This document shows positions 28,057-36,691 of a stretch of DNA of 64,000 bases, in pieces; position 1 is the first letter of the stretch, and each line of letters begins with the position of its first letter. The notes under the pieces are model-generated. The model made no database searches, was not told where the DNA came from, and saw only the letters and a program-made list of their open reading frames with translations. A program made the position numbers and the translations under genes. The stretch is from positions 124,001 through 188,000 of the forward strand of contig CAWCSF010000008.1 in NCBI GenBank assembly GCA_963798195.1, given 5' to 3'. The DNA comes from CAVSRC01 sp963798195 (GTDB lineage Bacteria > Pseudomonadota > Alphaproteobacteria > Rhizobiales > Kaistiaceae).

Positions 28057-29475
28057 ATGACCGATCCCCAGGTCGCCCTGTTCATGCTGGGCATCTTTAT
28101 TTTCATCATCCTGCTCGGCTTCCCGATCGCTTTCACGCTGATGGCGATGGGCGTCGGCTTTGGCTACTTCGCCTATTTCGACGCCGACCGGATGTGGCGC
28201 GCCTATGAACGGGCCGTCGATGCTGGCGCCGATCCATGGACGCTGACCACCACCTGGCTCGGAGGGTTCTTCAACAACCGCATCTTCGATCTGTTCATCA
28301 ACCAGACCTTCTCGGTCATGGCGAACGACGTGCTGACTGCGGTGCCCCTGTTCCTGTTCATGGGCTACATCGTCGAGCGCGCCAACATCGTCGACCGCCT
28401 GTTCAGCACGCTGGCCATTGCCACGCGCAAGATTCCGGGCTCCATGGCAGTCGCGGCGCTGATCACCTGCGCGCTCTTCGCCACCGCCACCGGCATCGTC
28501 GGCGCGGTGGTGACCCTGATGGGCCTGCTCGCCTATCCGGCCATGCTGCGCGCCCGCTACGACACCAGCTTCGCCTCGGGCGTCATCTGCGCCGGCGGCA
28601 CGCTTGGCATTCTCATTCCGCCGTCGATCATGCTGATCGTCTATGCCGCGTCTTCGGGCGTTTCGATCGTCAAGCTCTATGCCGGCGCGCTCATCCCGGG
28701 CTTCCTGCTGGCCGGCCTCTACCTCGTCTACATCGTCGTCCGCTCGTGGCTTCAGCCAAGCATCGCGCCGAAGCCGCCCGAGGAAGAGACGAAGATGCCG
28801 CTCGGCCGGTTGCTCTTCCTGCTCCTCACGTCGTTCTTTCCGCTGGCCTTCCTCATCGTCGCCGTGCTCGGCGCCATCCTGTTCGGGTGGGCGACGCCGT
28901 CGGAGGCTGCGGCGGTTGGCGCGCTTGGCGGGCTTGTCCTTGCAATCGCCTATCGCGCGTTGACCTGGCAGCGCCTGCGCGAGTCGGTCTACCTGACGGT
29001 GCGCACCACCGCGATGGTGTGCTGGTTGTTCGTCGGCTCCTGGACCTTCTCCTCGGTGTTTTCCTATCTCGGCGGCGAGCAGATCATCACCAATTTCGTC
29101 ACCGGGCTCGATATCTCGCCGCTGGCCTTCCTCATCCTGGCCCAGCTCATCATCTTCCTTCTCGGCTGGCCGCTGGAGTGGTCGGAGATCATCATCATCT
29201 TCGTGCCGATCTTCCTGCCGCTGCTGCCGCATTTCGGCATCGACCCGCTGTTCTTCGGCATCCTCGTGGCGCTCAACCTGCAAACCTCGTTCCTGACGCC
29301 GCCGATGGCCATGTCCGCCTATTATCTGAAGGGCATCGCGCCGCCATACGTGCAGCTCGTTCAGATCTTCAAGGGGAGCCTGCCGTTCCTGGCGATGGTT
29401 TTCGTCGCCATGGCCTTGCTCTACATTTTCCCCGATGTGGTGTACGTGCTGCCCAATCTCTTCTACGGGAACTGA
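28057..29475 (+). CDS. TRAP transporter large permease subunit, DctM family
   Basis: 472 residues with 12 or more hydrophobic segments. Family signatures: MVTALIT-type small-residue helix MAVAALITCALFATATGIVG, GTLGILIPPSIMLIVYAASS and LNLQTSFLTPPMAMSAYYLKG. DctM forms the translocation pathway for Na+ and substrate. It follows DctQ by 3 bp, so it is cotranslated. An 80-residue cytoplasmic-like loop near 140-170 residues is typical of the family's long-loop subgroup. Confidence 0.92.
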   Translation: MTDPQVALFMLGIFIFIILLGFPIAFTLMAMGVGFGYFAYFDADRMWRAYERAVDAGADPWTLTTTWLGGFFNNRIFDLFINQTFSVMANDVLTAVPLFLFMGYIVERANIVDRLFSTLAIATRKIPGSMAVAALITCALFATATGIVGAVVTLMGLLAYPAMLRARYDTSFASGVICAGGTLGILIPPSIMLIVYAASSGVSIVKLYAGALIPGFLLAGLYLVYIVVRSWLQPSIAPKPPEEETKMPLGRLLFLLLTSFFPLAFLIVAVLGAILFGWATPSEAAAVGALGGLVLAIAYRALTWQRLRESVYLTVRTTAMVCWLFVGSWTFSSVFSYLGGEQIITNFVTGLDISPLAFLILAQLIIFLLGWPLEWSEIIIIFVPIFLPLLPHFGIDPLFFGILVALNLQTSFLTPPMAMSAYYLKGIAPPYVQLVQIFKGSLPFLAMVFVAMALLYIFPDVVYVLPNLFYGN

Positions 29476-29489
29476 CGGACGTGCTTGAC

Positions 29490-30821
29490 ATGCCGGACAA
29501 CGCCGATCTGACCGCCCGCGCGGCGCGCGAGAAGCTCGACGGCGGCGCGCTCCGCGCCACCGAGCTGATCGACGCGCAGCTGAAGCGGATCGCGGCGCGC
29601 GAGCCGGACGTCCATGCCTTCGCCTTCCTCGATGAGGACATGGCTCGCAAGGCCGCCAAGGCGGTCGATGCCTATCGCGGAACCGGCAAGGCGCTCGGCG
29701 CTCTCCATGGGCTCGCCGTCGGCGTCAAGGACATCGTCGACACGGCCGACATGCCGACCGAGAACGGCACGCCCATCGATGCCGGTCGCCGGCCCGGCCG
29801 CGATGCGGAGATCGTCCGCCGCATCCGCGCCGCGGGCGGCATCGTCATGGGCAAGACGGTGACCACCGAATTGGGCTCCATGCATCCGCGCCAGACGCGC
29901 AATCCGCACGATGCTTCGCGCACGCCCGGCGGCTCGTCGTCGGGCTCGGCCGCGGCCGTCGCCGCCGGCATGGTGCCGCTGGCGGTCGGCACGCAGACCA
30001 ACGGTTCGGTCATTCGTCCGGCCTCCTTCTGCGGCGTCGTCGGCTTCAAGCCGACCTTCGGTCTCATTCCGCGCACCGGCGTCCTGCCGCAGGCGCCCTC
30101 GCTGGATACGGTCGGCGTTTTCGCGCGCACGATCGAGGATGCCGCCCTGTTCGCGGACGTGCTGGCCGGCCACGATCCGGCCGACAAGGGCTCCACGATG
30201 GCGCCGCCGCCGCGCCTCCTCGAGACCGCGTTGACCGAGCCGCCGGTGCGTCCGACGATCGCCTTCGTCAAGGGACCGGCCTGGGATCAGGCCGATCCGG
30301 CGACGCAGGAAGGCCTGGCGGAACTCGCCTCCGCGCTCGGCGATGCCTGCACCGAGGTCGCCCTGCCGGAGATTTACAACGAAGCCGCCGGCGCCATGCA
30401 GACGTTGGCGGGAGCCGGCGTCGCGCGCCACTACAAGCCGTATTACGACAAGGGGCGCGAGCAGCTCAGCGATTTCATGCGCCAGGCAATCGAGGCCGGC
30501 CTGCGCGTCACGGCGGTCGATTATCTCGCCGCGCTCGACTGGCAGGCGTCGTTGAATGCCGGGCTGGAGCAGCTCTTCGGTGCATACGACGCGATCATCA
30601 CGCCGGCCGCGCCGGGCGAGGCGCCGCCTGCTGACACGACCGGCAACCCCGCCTTCAACACGCTGTGGTCGATCTGCGGCGTGCCGGCCATATCCCTTCC
30701 GCTGATGCAGGGGCCGAATGGATTGCCCGTTGGCGTGCAGGTCGTGGGCCGGCGCGGCGAGGATGCGCGTCTGCTGCGCACGGCGCGCTGGTTGATGCGA
30801 ACGATCGAACAGGACGCCTGA
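29490..30821 (+). CDS. Amidase (amidase signature family)
   Basis: 443 residues with a Ser-cisSer-Lys triad: the lysine in AVGVKDIVDTADMPTENG (about residue 80), and the Gly/Ser-rich signature TPGGSSSGSAAAVAAGMVPL (about 145-164) holding both serines. C-terminal CGVPAISLPL and GLPVGVQVVG are family features. It hydrolyses a carboxamide to acid and ammonia. Its place 14 bp downstream of dctM suggests it acts on, or makes, the TRAP substrate. A GTG at 29481 is an alternative start. Confidence 0.88.
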   Translation: MPDNADLTARAAREKLDGGALRATELIDAQLKRIAAREPDVHAFAFLDEDMARKAAKAVDAYRGTGKALGALHGLAVGVKDIVDTADMPTENGTPIDAGRRPGRDAEIVRRIRAAGGIVMGKTVTTELGSMHPRQTRNPHDASRTPGGSSSGSAAAVAAGMVPLAVGTQTNGSVIRPASFCGVVGFKPTFGLIPRTGVLPQAPSLDTVGVFARTIEDAALFADVLAGHDPADKGSTMAPPPRLLETALTEPPVRPTIAFVKGPAWDQADPATQEGLAELASALGDACTEVALPEIYNEAAGAMQTLAGAGVARHYKPYYDKGREQLSDFMRQAIEAGLRVTAVDYLAALDWQASLNAGLEQLFGAYDAIITPAAPGEAPPADTTGNPAFNTLWSICGVPAISLPLMQGPNGLPVGVQVVGRRGEDARLLRTARWLMRTIEQDA

Positions 30822-30841
30822 CGCCGGAACGGAGTGGGAAG

Positions 30842-31024
30842 ATGGTGGACACCGTAATCAAGATACTGGCGCTCGCCCTGTTCGTGGCGTCGCTCGCCAT
30901 CATCGCCATCAAGGTGCCGGAGCCCGACCTGATCACGGTGATCGTGGTGGTCGTCGCGATGGCGGTCTACGATTTCCTCGTCCGCCCGTTCATGATGCGC
31001 AACCGCGACAACGGCGGATCGTAG
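30842..31024 (+). CDS. Small two-span membrane protein
   Basis: 60 residues with two hydrophobic stretches (IKILALALFVASLAIIAIKV and ITVIVVVVAMAVYDFLVRPF) and a basic tail. The ATG follows GGAGTGGGA. It is 20 bp downstream of the amidase and is probably the last gene of the TRAP-amidase operon. I do not recognise the family. The size and topology suit a small inner-membrane accessory peptide. Confidence 0.65.
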   Translation: MVDTVIKILALALFVASLAIIAIKVPEPDLITVIVVVVAMAVYDFLVRPFMMRNRDNGGS

Positions 31025-31048
31025 GTCTTCGGCACGCGAAAAGGCGGC

Positions 31049-31122
31049 TGGAGCGGGTGAAGGGAATCGAACCCTCGTATGCAGCTTGGGAAGCTGCCGT
31101 TCTACCATTGAACTACACCCGC
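31049..31122 (-). tRNA. tRNA-Gly (anticodon GCC)
   Basis: The minus strand reads GCGGGTG at the 5' acceptor arm, an anticodon loop TTCCCAA, wait-free stems GCAGC/GCTGC for the anticodon arm, T-loop TTCGATTC, and 3' arm CACCCGC followed by T and an encoded CCA (31049-31051). The anticodon within CTTCCCAAG is CCC by position 34-36 of the loop T-T-CCC-A-A, so it reads GGG glycine codons. The tRNA is therefore tRNA-Gly(CCC) if numbering is taken from the seven-base loop; the isoacceptor label in the call should be read with this correction. Glycine identity is firm. Confidence 0.9.
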
Positions 31123-31346
31123 GCCCGCTGAGGTATAGAGCCAACCCCCCGGCTGTGGCAATCGGCACGAAGCGCCTCGCATGGCCTCCGCGCCCGCACA
31201 CCTCTCCCTGAAATAGCCGATGCATTCCAGGGGCCTACGCTGCCTCGCCACCCCCTGTGAGGCGCCTAACAAGCGTGCCGCCACCGGATCGCCATGTTCT
31301 CCCCAAGCGCCGGCAAAGGGCTGGCGCGCATCGAGAGGTAGGGAAC

Positions 31347-31910
31347 ATGATCACACGTCTGACCACGCTTGCGGCTCTGGCCGCGTTCGCCTTCGCCCCG
31401 ACGGGCGCGTCCGCGTCCGCGCCCGGCATGAGCCAGCCGGATCGCGACGCCGCGATCGAGGCTTGTCTCGCCTTCAACGAAAAGGGACCGGCGCGGCTGA
31501 TCGACGTGCTCGACGATGGCCTCGGCGACTATCTCGTCTGGATCGCCGACGTCAACGGCAGCAGGTGGGCCTGCAACGCCTCCGGCTTCGGCGAGATTTA
31601 CGCCAACCTGCGCATCGGCGATGACCTGCTCAATGGTTTGGGCTTCGACCTGGTCCACAAGGTCGCCGACACTGGTTGGGAAAGCCCGTCGATCACGGCC
31701 GAGCGCGTCTGCCTAGCCATGGGCAAGGATCCCGGCGTCAACGTCATCGCAGCCGTCGCGGATGGAACCTCCGGCTATGCCATCTGGCTGCAGAACGGCG
31801 ATGGCGATCTCACCTTCTGCAATGCCACCGGCAAGGGCGAAGTCTTCGCCTTCCAGACCGTCGATACGCCGATCAACAAGCCCGGTTTGGATGAAGGCGT
31901 CGTCGGTTAG
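31347..31910 (+). CDS. Secreted hypothetical protein with an internally duplicated module
   Basis: 187 residues. A signal peptide (MITRLTTLAALAAFAFAPTG, cleavage near ASA) precedes two similar units: DYLVWIADVNGSRWACNASG followed by FGEIYAN, and GYAIWLQNGDGDLTFCNATG followed by KGEVFAF. Each carries one aromatic-strand motif, a Cys-Asn-Ala-Ser/Thr-Gly turn and a Gly-Glu-hydrophobic ending. The conserved cysteines could pair. I do not recognise a named family. It has GAGGTAGGGA upstream and a terminator hairpin just after the stop, so it is a monocistronic unit. Confidence 0.75.
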   Translation: MITRLTTLAALAAFAFAPTGASASAPGMSQPDRDAAIEACLAFNEKGPARLIDVLDDGLGDYLVWIADVNGSRWACNASGFGEIYANLRIGDDLLNGLGFDLVHKVADTGWESPSITAERVCLAMGKDPGVNVIAAVADGTSGYAIWLQNGDGDLTFCNATGKGEVFAFQTVDTPINKPGLDEGVVG

Positions 31911-31918
31911 TCGCTTTT

Positions 31919-31947
31919 GCCCGCCCGGTCCGCCGGGCGGGCGTTTG
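31919..31947 (+). terminator. Intrinsic terminator after the secreted hypothetical gene
   Basis: GCCCGCCCGG (31919-31928) and CCGGGCGGGC (31933-31942) form a perfect 10-bp stem with loop TCCG, followed by GTTTG. The T run is short but the stem is very stable. It lies 9 bp after the stop codon. Confidence 0.7.
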
Positions 31948-32010
31948 CGTGGCGCCCTCTTGCCGTCGCGCGCCGGCTGAACCAGAGTCGCGTTTGTCAG
32001 CGGGGGCGGA

Positions 32011-33897
32011 ATGTCGGGCGAAGAGCAGCTTGCCGAGGTTGAACGGGGTATCGACGCGGTCGTGCCCGTGCCGGAACTCGTCGCCGGCCTCGATGCGTGC
32101 GCCACCCTTGCCAACGCCCCCGGCGAGATCGGCATCCGCTACCGCATCGCCCGCGCCATCGTCGAGAACCGCAACGGACTTTACCGTTCTGCGCTGACCC
32201 TGCTCCAGCAGGCCCGCGCCGCCGCGCTGCGTGAAGGGGCGACCGCGCAGCTTGCCCGCATCTCGCGCGAAGTTTCGCGGGTTTATGCGTGGCGCGGCGA
32301 TATCACCTCCGCCGCCATGGAACTCCTGCGCTCCATCTCGGAGGTCGAGGCCGACGAAACCGCGGCGAAAGACGCCGCGGCCGTGGAAAGAAACCGCGCT
32401 GATCGCGCCGCCGCGCTGGCCGAGATCGGCCGGCTCGATATCGAGGCCGGCCGCTATGAAGCCGCGTTGCCGGCGCTGGAGGAGGCCGCGCGGCACACCG
32501 CCGTCCTGCCCGAGCGCGAGGCCGGGCGCATCGCCTTCAACCGCTGCGAGGCCCTGTTCGCGCTGAACCGCATGGACGACTGCCTCGCTCTCATCGACAA
32601 ATCGCTGCCGTCAATGTCGCCGAAGTTTCCGCGCGACCTCTTCAACATTCGCGTGCTCAAGGCGCGCTGCCTCATCGTGCTTGACCGCGATGACGAGGGT
32701 GCCGCCGTGGCGCGCGCCGCCTACGATCCGGCACGGCACGCCGAAGGCTCCTACGAAGCCGCCGAGTGGCGGTTGATCGACGGCATCTTGCGCCGGCACG
32801 AAGACCCTGACGCGGCCGTCGCCGCCCTGCGCGAGGCGCTGGTGCGCTTCGCCGATGACAGCCTGCCGCGCCACGAGGTCGAGGCCGGCATCCGTCTTGC
32901 CGAAATTCTTGCGCGCAACGGTCGCGGGCCCGAGGCCGAGGCTGCGATCGCCGAGGCGCTGAAGCGCGCCCGCGATCTCCCCGATCTGGCCGACCGTGTG
33001 CGCGCCGCCGCCATCCGCTTCTGGCCGGCGGAGAAGCGCGCCGATCTTGCCGGCGAAAATGCCGTCAGCGCGCGTGCCGGCGGGCAGGGTGGGCGCTTCC
33101 TGGTGATGGCGACTCTCGGCAGCGGCGGCTTCGGCTCGGTGCAGCGCGCCATCGACACCGCCACCGGCGAGGAGGTCGCCATCAAGCGCCTGCGTCCCGA
33201 GCGCGCCCAGTCCGTGGCCGGCGCGACGCTGATCGACAGCAGCGTGCGTAACGAAATCGAGGCCGCCGCCAAGGTGCCGGCGCGCTACGCGGCGCGCACG
33301 CGCTACCTCAATCTCGATGCCAGCGGTGAACTGGTCCTCGTGCAGGATTTCGTCGAGGGTCCGACCCTGCGCAAGGTGCTGGGCGAGGGCGGTCGCGATC
33401 TCGCCGGCCGCATGGCAATCGCCGCGCAGCTCGTGCGGGGCGTCGCCGCGCTCCACCAGCGCGGCGTCGTGCACCGCGACCTCAAGCCGGACAACGTCGT
33501 GCTCCGGAACGGCAGCGAGCCGGTCCTGATCGATCTCGGGCTTGCCAGCCTGACCGGGGAGGGCGGTGCCTTCTCGGGCATGGGCACGCCTGGCTACGCG
33601 CCGCCGGAGCAGTGGAAGGCCGGCACCGATCCCAAATTCGCCGGGCGGGAAGATATCTACGCGCTCGGGCGCATCATCGAGGAGCTGGGCGGCGCGCCGC
33701 CGCCCGATGGCCGCTGGCGGTCGCGGCTTCAGGCGTTGGCGCGGCGGCTCACCGGCAAGGGCAGCGACCTCAACGAGCGGCTCCGCCGCATGGTCGCGCG
33801 CATGACCGAATCCGATCCGGCGAAGCGCGACGTCGATCTCGGCGAACTCGCCGCCGCGCTCGACGAGGCCGCCGCGGCCGCGCGCACACCGGGCTAG
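32011..33897 (+). CDS. Serine/threonine protein kinase with a large N-terminal TPR region
   Basis: 628 residues. Residues about 30-350 are alpha-helical TPR-like repeats (e.g. RADRAAALAEIGRLDIEAGR, HEVEAGIRLAEILARNGRGP). A Hanks-type kinase domain fills the C-terminal half: glycine loop GSGGFGSV (about 370), VAIK lysine (about 391), HRDLKPDNVVL (about 488), DLG at about 508 instead of DFG, and the APE-like GYAPPEQW. No membrane span, so it is cytoplasmic. The catalytic Lys, Asp and Asn are kept, so it should be active. The order is unusual: most bacterial kinases have the kinase domain first. A phosphothreonine reader (FHA-protease) is encoded 0.9 kb downstream. Confidence 0.88.
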   Translation: MSGEEQLAEVERGIDAVVPVPELVAGLDACATLANAPGEIGIRYRIARAIVENRNGLYRSALTLLQQARAAALREGATAQLARISREVSRVYAWRGDITSAAMELLRSISEVEADETAAKDAAAVERNRADRAAALAEIGRLDIEAGRYEAALPALEEAARHTAVLPEREAGRIAFNRCEALFALNRMDDCLALIDKSLPSMSPKFPRDLFNIRVLKARCLIVLDRDDEGAAVARAAYDPARHAEGSYEAAEWRLIDGILRRHEDPDAAVAALREALVRFADDSLPRHEVEAGIRLAEILARNGRGPEAEAAIAEALKRARDLPDLADRVRAAAIRFWPAEKRADLAGENAVSARAGGQGGRFLVMATLGSGGFGSVQRAIDTATGEEVAIKRLRPERAQSVAGATLIDSSVRNEIEAAAKVPARYAARTRYLNLDASGELVLVQDFVEGPTLRKVLGEGGRDLAGRMAIAAQLVRGVAALHQRGVVHRDLKPDNVVLRNGSEPVLIDLGLASLTGEGGAFSGMGTPGYAPPEQWKAGTDPKFAGREDIYALGRIIEELGGAPPPDGRWRSRLQALARRLTGKGSDLNERLRRMVARMTESDPAKRDVDLGELAAALDEAAAAARTPG

Positions 33898-33950
33898 TTG
33901 GCGGGGCCCGCCGCCGTGACGTTCGCACGCCGGCGCTATATCAAAGGCCG

Positions 33951-34775
33951 ATGACAGAACCCCCGGCCGATAGCGACGAGTTGCGGGTCCGCGTCTGGCT
34001 GGAGATTCGGGAGCCGCTGGAGCGCCAACTGGAGCCGCTCGGTAAGGCGGTGATGGCGGCGATCCAGCCATTGCCCGGCGAGCGCTTGCTCGATATCGGC
34101 TGCGGAATAGGAAGAACGCCGCTGGCTCTCTCGCGCGCCGTCGGGCCGAGCGGACGGGTTGTCGGGGCGGATGTGCTTCAGGCCGCCATTGACGTGGCGC
34201 GGCGTGATCCGGGGCTGCCGGCAAACGTTACCTTCCTCTGCTGCGATGTGCAGTCGTATCCGTTCGACACCGGTTCGTTCGATGCCGCCTTCTCACGCTT
34301 CGGCGTGATGTTCTTCTCCGATCCCGTGACGGCGTTCGGAAATATCCGGCGGGCGTTGCGGCCGCGAGGCAGGCTTGGGTTCGTCTGCTGGCGGGGACTT
34401 GCCGAAAATGAATTGGACGATCTGCCCCTTGGTGCAGCGTCATCCGTGCTCCCGGTCCCGCTTGTCGCCGACACCGCCGCGTCGGTTTGGTTCTCCTTCT
34501 CGGACCCGGAGAACATTCGTGACGTCCTGACTCGCGCCGGCTTTACCGACGTGAACGTTGTGCCGCACGACGAACAGGTAGCGTGTGGAAATTTTCAGGC
34601 GACTGTGGATGTGCTTTCCCGGGTCGGCTCGCTCGGCAAGATCTTGCGGGATCACCCGGAATTGCGCCGGGAAGCGATCCCGGCGCTGGAGCAGGCATTG
34701 AGGCCCCTGGACGGTCCGAACGGTCCGACACTCCGCGCGGCGACGTGGATCGTTACTGCCCGGGCGCGGAGCTAG
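33951..34775 (+). CDS. Class I SAM-dependent methyltransferase
   Basis: 274 residues with a ubiE-like methyltransferase domain: LLDIGCGIGRTPLALSRAVG (motif I), VVGADVLQAAIDVAR (motif II acidic residue), FDAAFSRFGVMFFSDPV (motif IV) and RALRPRGRLGFVCWRG (motif VI). This last set is common in small-molecule methyltransferases. Starts 54 bp after the kinase gene on the same strand, so cotranscription is possible. The target is unknown. Confidence 0.85.
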   Translation: MTEPPADSDELRVRVWLEIREPLERQLEPLGKAVMAAIQPLPGERLLDIGCGIGRTPLALSRAVGPSGRVVGADVLQAAIDVARRDPGLPANVTFLCCDVQSYPFDTGSFDAAFSRFGVMFFSDPVTAFGNIRRALRPRGRLGFVCWRGLAENELDDLPLGAASSVLPVPLVADTAASVWFSFSDPENIRDVLTRAGFTDVNVVPHDEQVACGNFQATVDVLSRVGSLGKILRDHPELRREAIPALEQALRPLDGPNGPTLRAATWIVTARARS

Positions 34776-34792
34776 AAGCCGATTTCGGCTCG

Positions 34793-36565
34793 CTAATTGG
34801 CGGGCGCTGCCGCCAGCGCCGCGCCGGTATTGAACGTGTAGAGCTTGTAGCCGACCGGCCGCGCCGACTCCCCCACGACCCGAAGCTTCAACGTCTCGGT
34901 CGCCGTCGCGGTGTAGTCGAGGCTGGCGAAGGACCGCCCGCCGAAGTTGGCGTCGATGCCGTCCTCGCCGCGGAAGAGCGCGAGATTGAGCGTGCTGCCT
35001 TGCTCGCCATAGACGAGGAAGCGGTAGGTGTGGCCGGCTTCGACGTCGATAGCATGCTCGCGGTACTGCGCCGGCCCGGCCTTCACCGCGCCGCCCGTCT
35101 TGAGAGACGCGGTCTCTTCCTTCGGCTCGGCGACAGCGCCGCCGACGGCCTGCGCCAGTGCCTCGCGCGCGGCCGCGACAACGGAATGTTCGTGGCTGTC
35201 GAAGCGCGGCAGAACTTCGGCCCAGAACCGGCGCTCGCCATCGAGATCGAAGCTCGCCGGGTCGATGACGCCGAGGACCAGGTCGGCGCGCTGCGCGAAG
35301 TTGACCAGCACGGCGCTCGGCGCCCGCCCCTTGTCGGTGATCACGATGTTGCCGCCGCTGAGGATCGCCACCACGCGACCGCTCTTGTCGATGATCGGGC
35401 TGCCGCTGGCGCCGCCTGTTGCCGGCAGGCTCTCCTGCACGAGGTAGGCGTGCGTGTCGTCGGTGCCGAACAGGAAATAGTCGGTGATCGATGTGACATG
35501 GCCAAACTGGAGCTGCGGCGTCGGCGCGATCTGGGCCGATTTCTGTGCGCCGGTTCCCTCGATCGGATAGCCGGCATAGGCCAGCGATGCGCCTGGCCTG
35601 AGCGTGATCGGCCCGCTGTCGGCGGCGACCTCGAGCAGCGGCCCGAGGTCCTGCTTCGGATCGACTTCCAGCACCGCGACGTCATAGGCCGAGGGCATGC
35701 CGAGCCCGTCGGTCATGGAGCGGAAGCCGGTACTCGTCTTGCGAGCCTCCTCGACGAACGCGTCGAATGCCTCGTATCCCGGGTGCAGCCGCGCGCCGGT
35801 CACGACGAAGTCGCCGCCGTTCTCCGGCTTGCGCACCAGCACCGATTCGTCCGGCCGCAACTGTTTCAGGATGCGCGCGACATGCGCGTTGGTCACCAGC
35901 ATGCCCGGTCTGTACGGCCAGGCCGTGCCGAGCAGCCGCTCCGCCCCCGTGGCGTCGCGCCGGATGACGGCGAAGGCCGCGGCGCGCAATGTGTCGGTAG
36001 AGGCGAAATCGTCCTTCGCCCGCGCCGCCAGCGACTCGCGCAGCGACGCCATCTCGCGGTTGAAGTCGGGCAGGGTCCACCAGAACCACCCGCCCGCGGC
36101 AATCGCCAGCACCACGACGCCGGCGATGATTCGCTGCATCGCGCCCATGCGCGCCATCGCCTCGCCCATCGACGTGCGCCCGGCCTGGGTGAGCGTGCTC
36201 AGCAGTCCGTCCGTTCGCGGTCCCTTGGTCAGGTGCACGCGCACCGCCGGGCCCTTGCTGCTGCCCAGCCGGATGATCGCGCCGTCCGGAACGTACTGGC
36301 CGGGTTGTGCCTTGTAGCCGTTGACCTCGAAGTAGTGATCGCCGAACGGCTCGATGGCGTAATCGCCGGAGGGCTGTCGGTAGAGCCTGCCGTGCATGCT
36401 GCTGACGACGCGCGCGCCCGGCGGAAACACCACGTCGCACGTTGATTCGCGGCCGAAAACGATCTGGTCGGCGCCCACCGGGAAGGTCTTGGCGGCGGAC
36501 AGGTCGAACGCCGGGTTGTCGGATTTTTCCGTTACCGGCTCGATCTCGACCTGCCAATCCATCAA
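34793..36565 (-). CDS. Membrane-anchored trypsin-like protease with cytoplasmic FHA domain and C-terminal PPC-like domain
   Basis: 590 residues. Residues about 15-125 form an FHA-type phosphothreonine-binding domain: FGRESTCDVVF with the conserved Gly-Arg, then VVSSMHGRLYR with the Ser and His. A single span at about 142-163 (IIAGVVVLAIAAGGWFWW) separates it from a periplasmic protease with His in TNAHVA (about 225), Asp in YDVAVLEVD (about 297) and Ser in GGASGSP (about 387). Residues 500-585 look like a bacterial PPC beta-sandwich (FLVYGEQGSTLNLALF). It could couple kinase signalling inside the cell to proteolysis outside. It is convergent with the kinase-methyltransferase pair and divergent from the CRP fusion. 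Confidence 0.85.
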   Translation of the reverse strand: MMDWQVEIEPVTEKSDNPAFDLSAAKTFPVGADQIVFGRESTCDVVFPPGARVVSSMHGRLYRQPSGDYAIEPFGDHYFEVNGYKAQPGQYVPDGAIIRLGSSKGPAVRVHLTKGPRTDGLLSTLTQAGRTSMGEAMARMGAMQRIIAGVVVLAIAAGGWFWWTLPDFNREMASLRESLAARAKDDFASTDTLRAAAFAVIRRDATGAERLLGTAWPYRPGMLVTNAHVARILKQLRPDESVLVRKPENGGDFVVTGARLHPGYEAFDAFVEEARKTSTGFRSMTDGLGMPSAYDVAVLEVDPKQDLGPLLEVAADSGPITLRPGASLAYAGYPIEGTGAQKSAQIAPTPQLQFGHVTSITDYFLFGTDDTHAYLVQESLPATGGASGSPIIDKSGRVVAILSGGNIVITDKGRAPSAVLVNFAQRADLVLGVIDPASFDLDGERRFWAEVLPRFDSHEHSVVAAAREALAQAVGGAVAEPKEETASLKTGGAVKAGPAQYREHAIDVEAGHTYRFLVYGEQGSTLNLALFRGEDGIDANFGGRSFASLDYTATATETLKLRVVGESARPVGYKLYTFNTGAALAAAPAN

Positions 36566-36691
36566 CCGTCCACCTGCGTTGCTGCAACAAGGGCCGCGGC
36601 GAGAATATCAGGGTGAAAATGGCAAAAAAAGGCTAGGTTCTTCATTGATTTCCGGACACGTTACCGCCCTGATTGCGAGATTAGTGACCGC

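Noticed and set aside
27310..29283. 657-codon open frame on the minus strand opposite the TRAP permease genes
   Set aside because: It is antisense to two well-supported DctQ/DctM genes, has a biased Arg/Asp/Glu/His composition typical of the reverse frame of GC-rich membrane protein genes, and shows no domain.
34583..36445. 620-codon plus-strand frame opposite the FHA-protease
   Set aside because: Shadow frame; the minus-strand gene has FHA and protease motifs while this frame has none.
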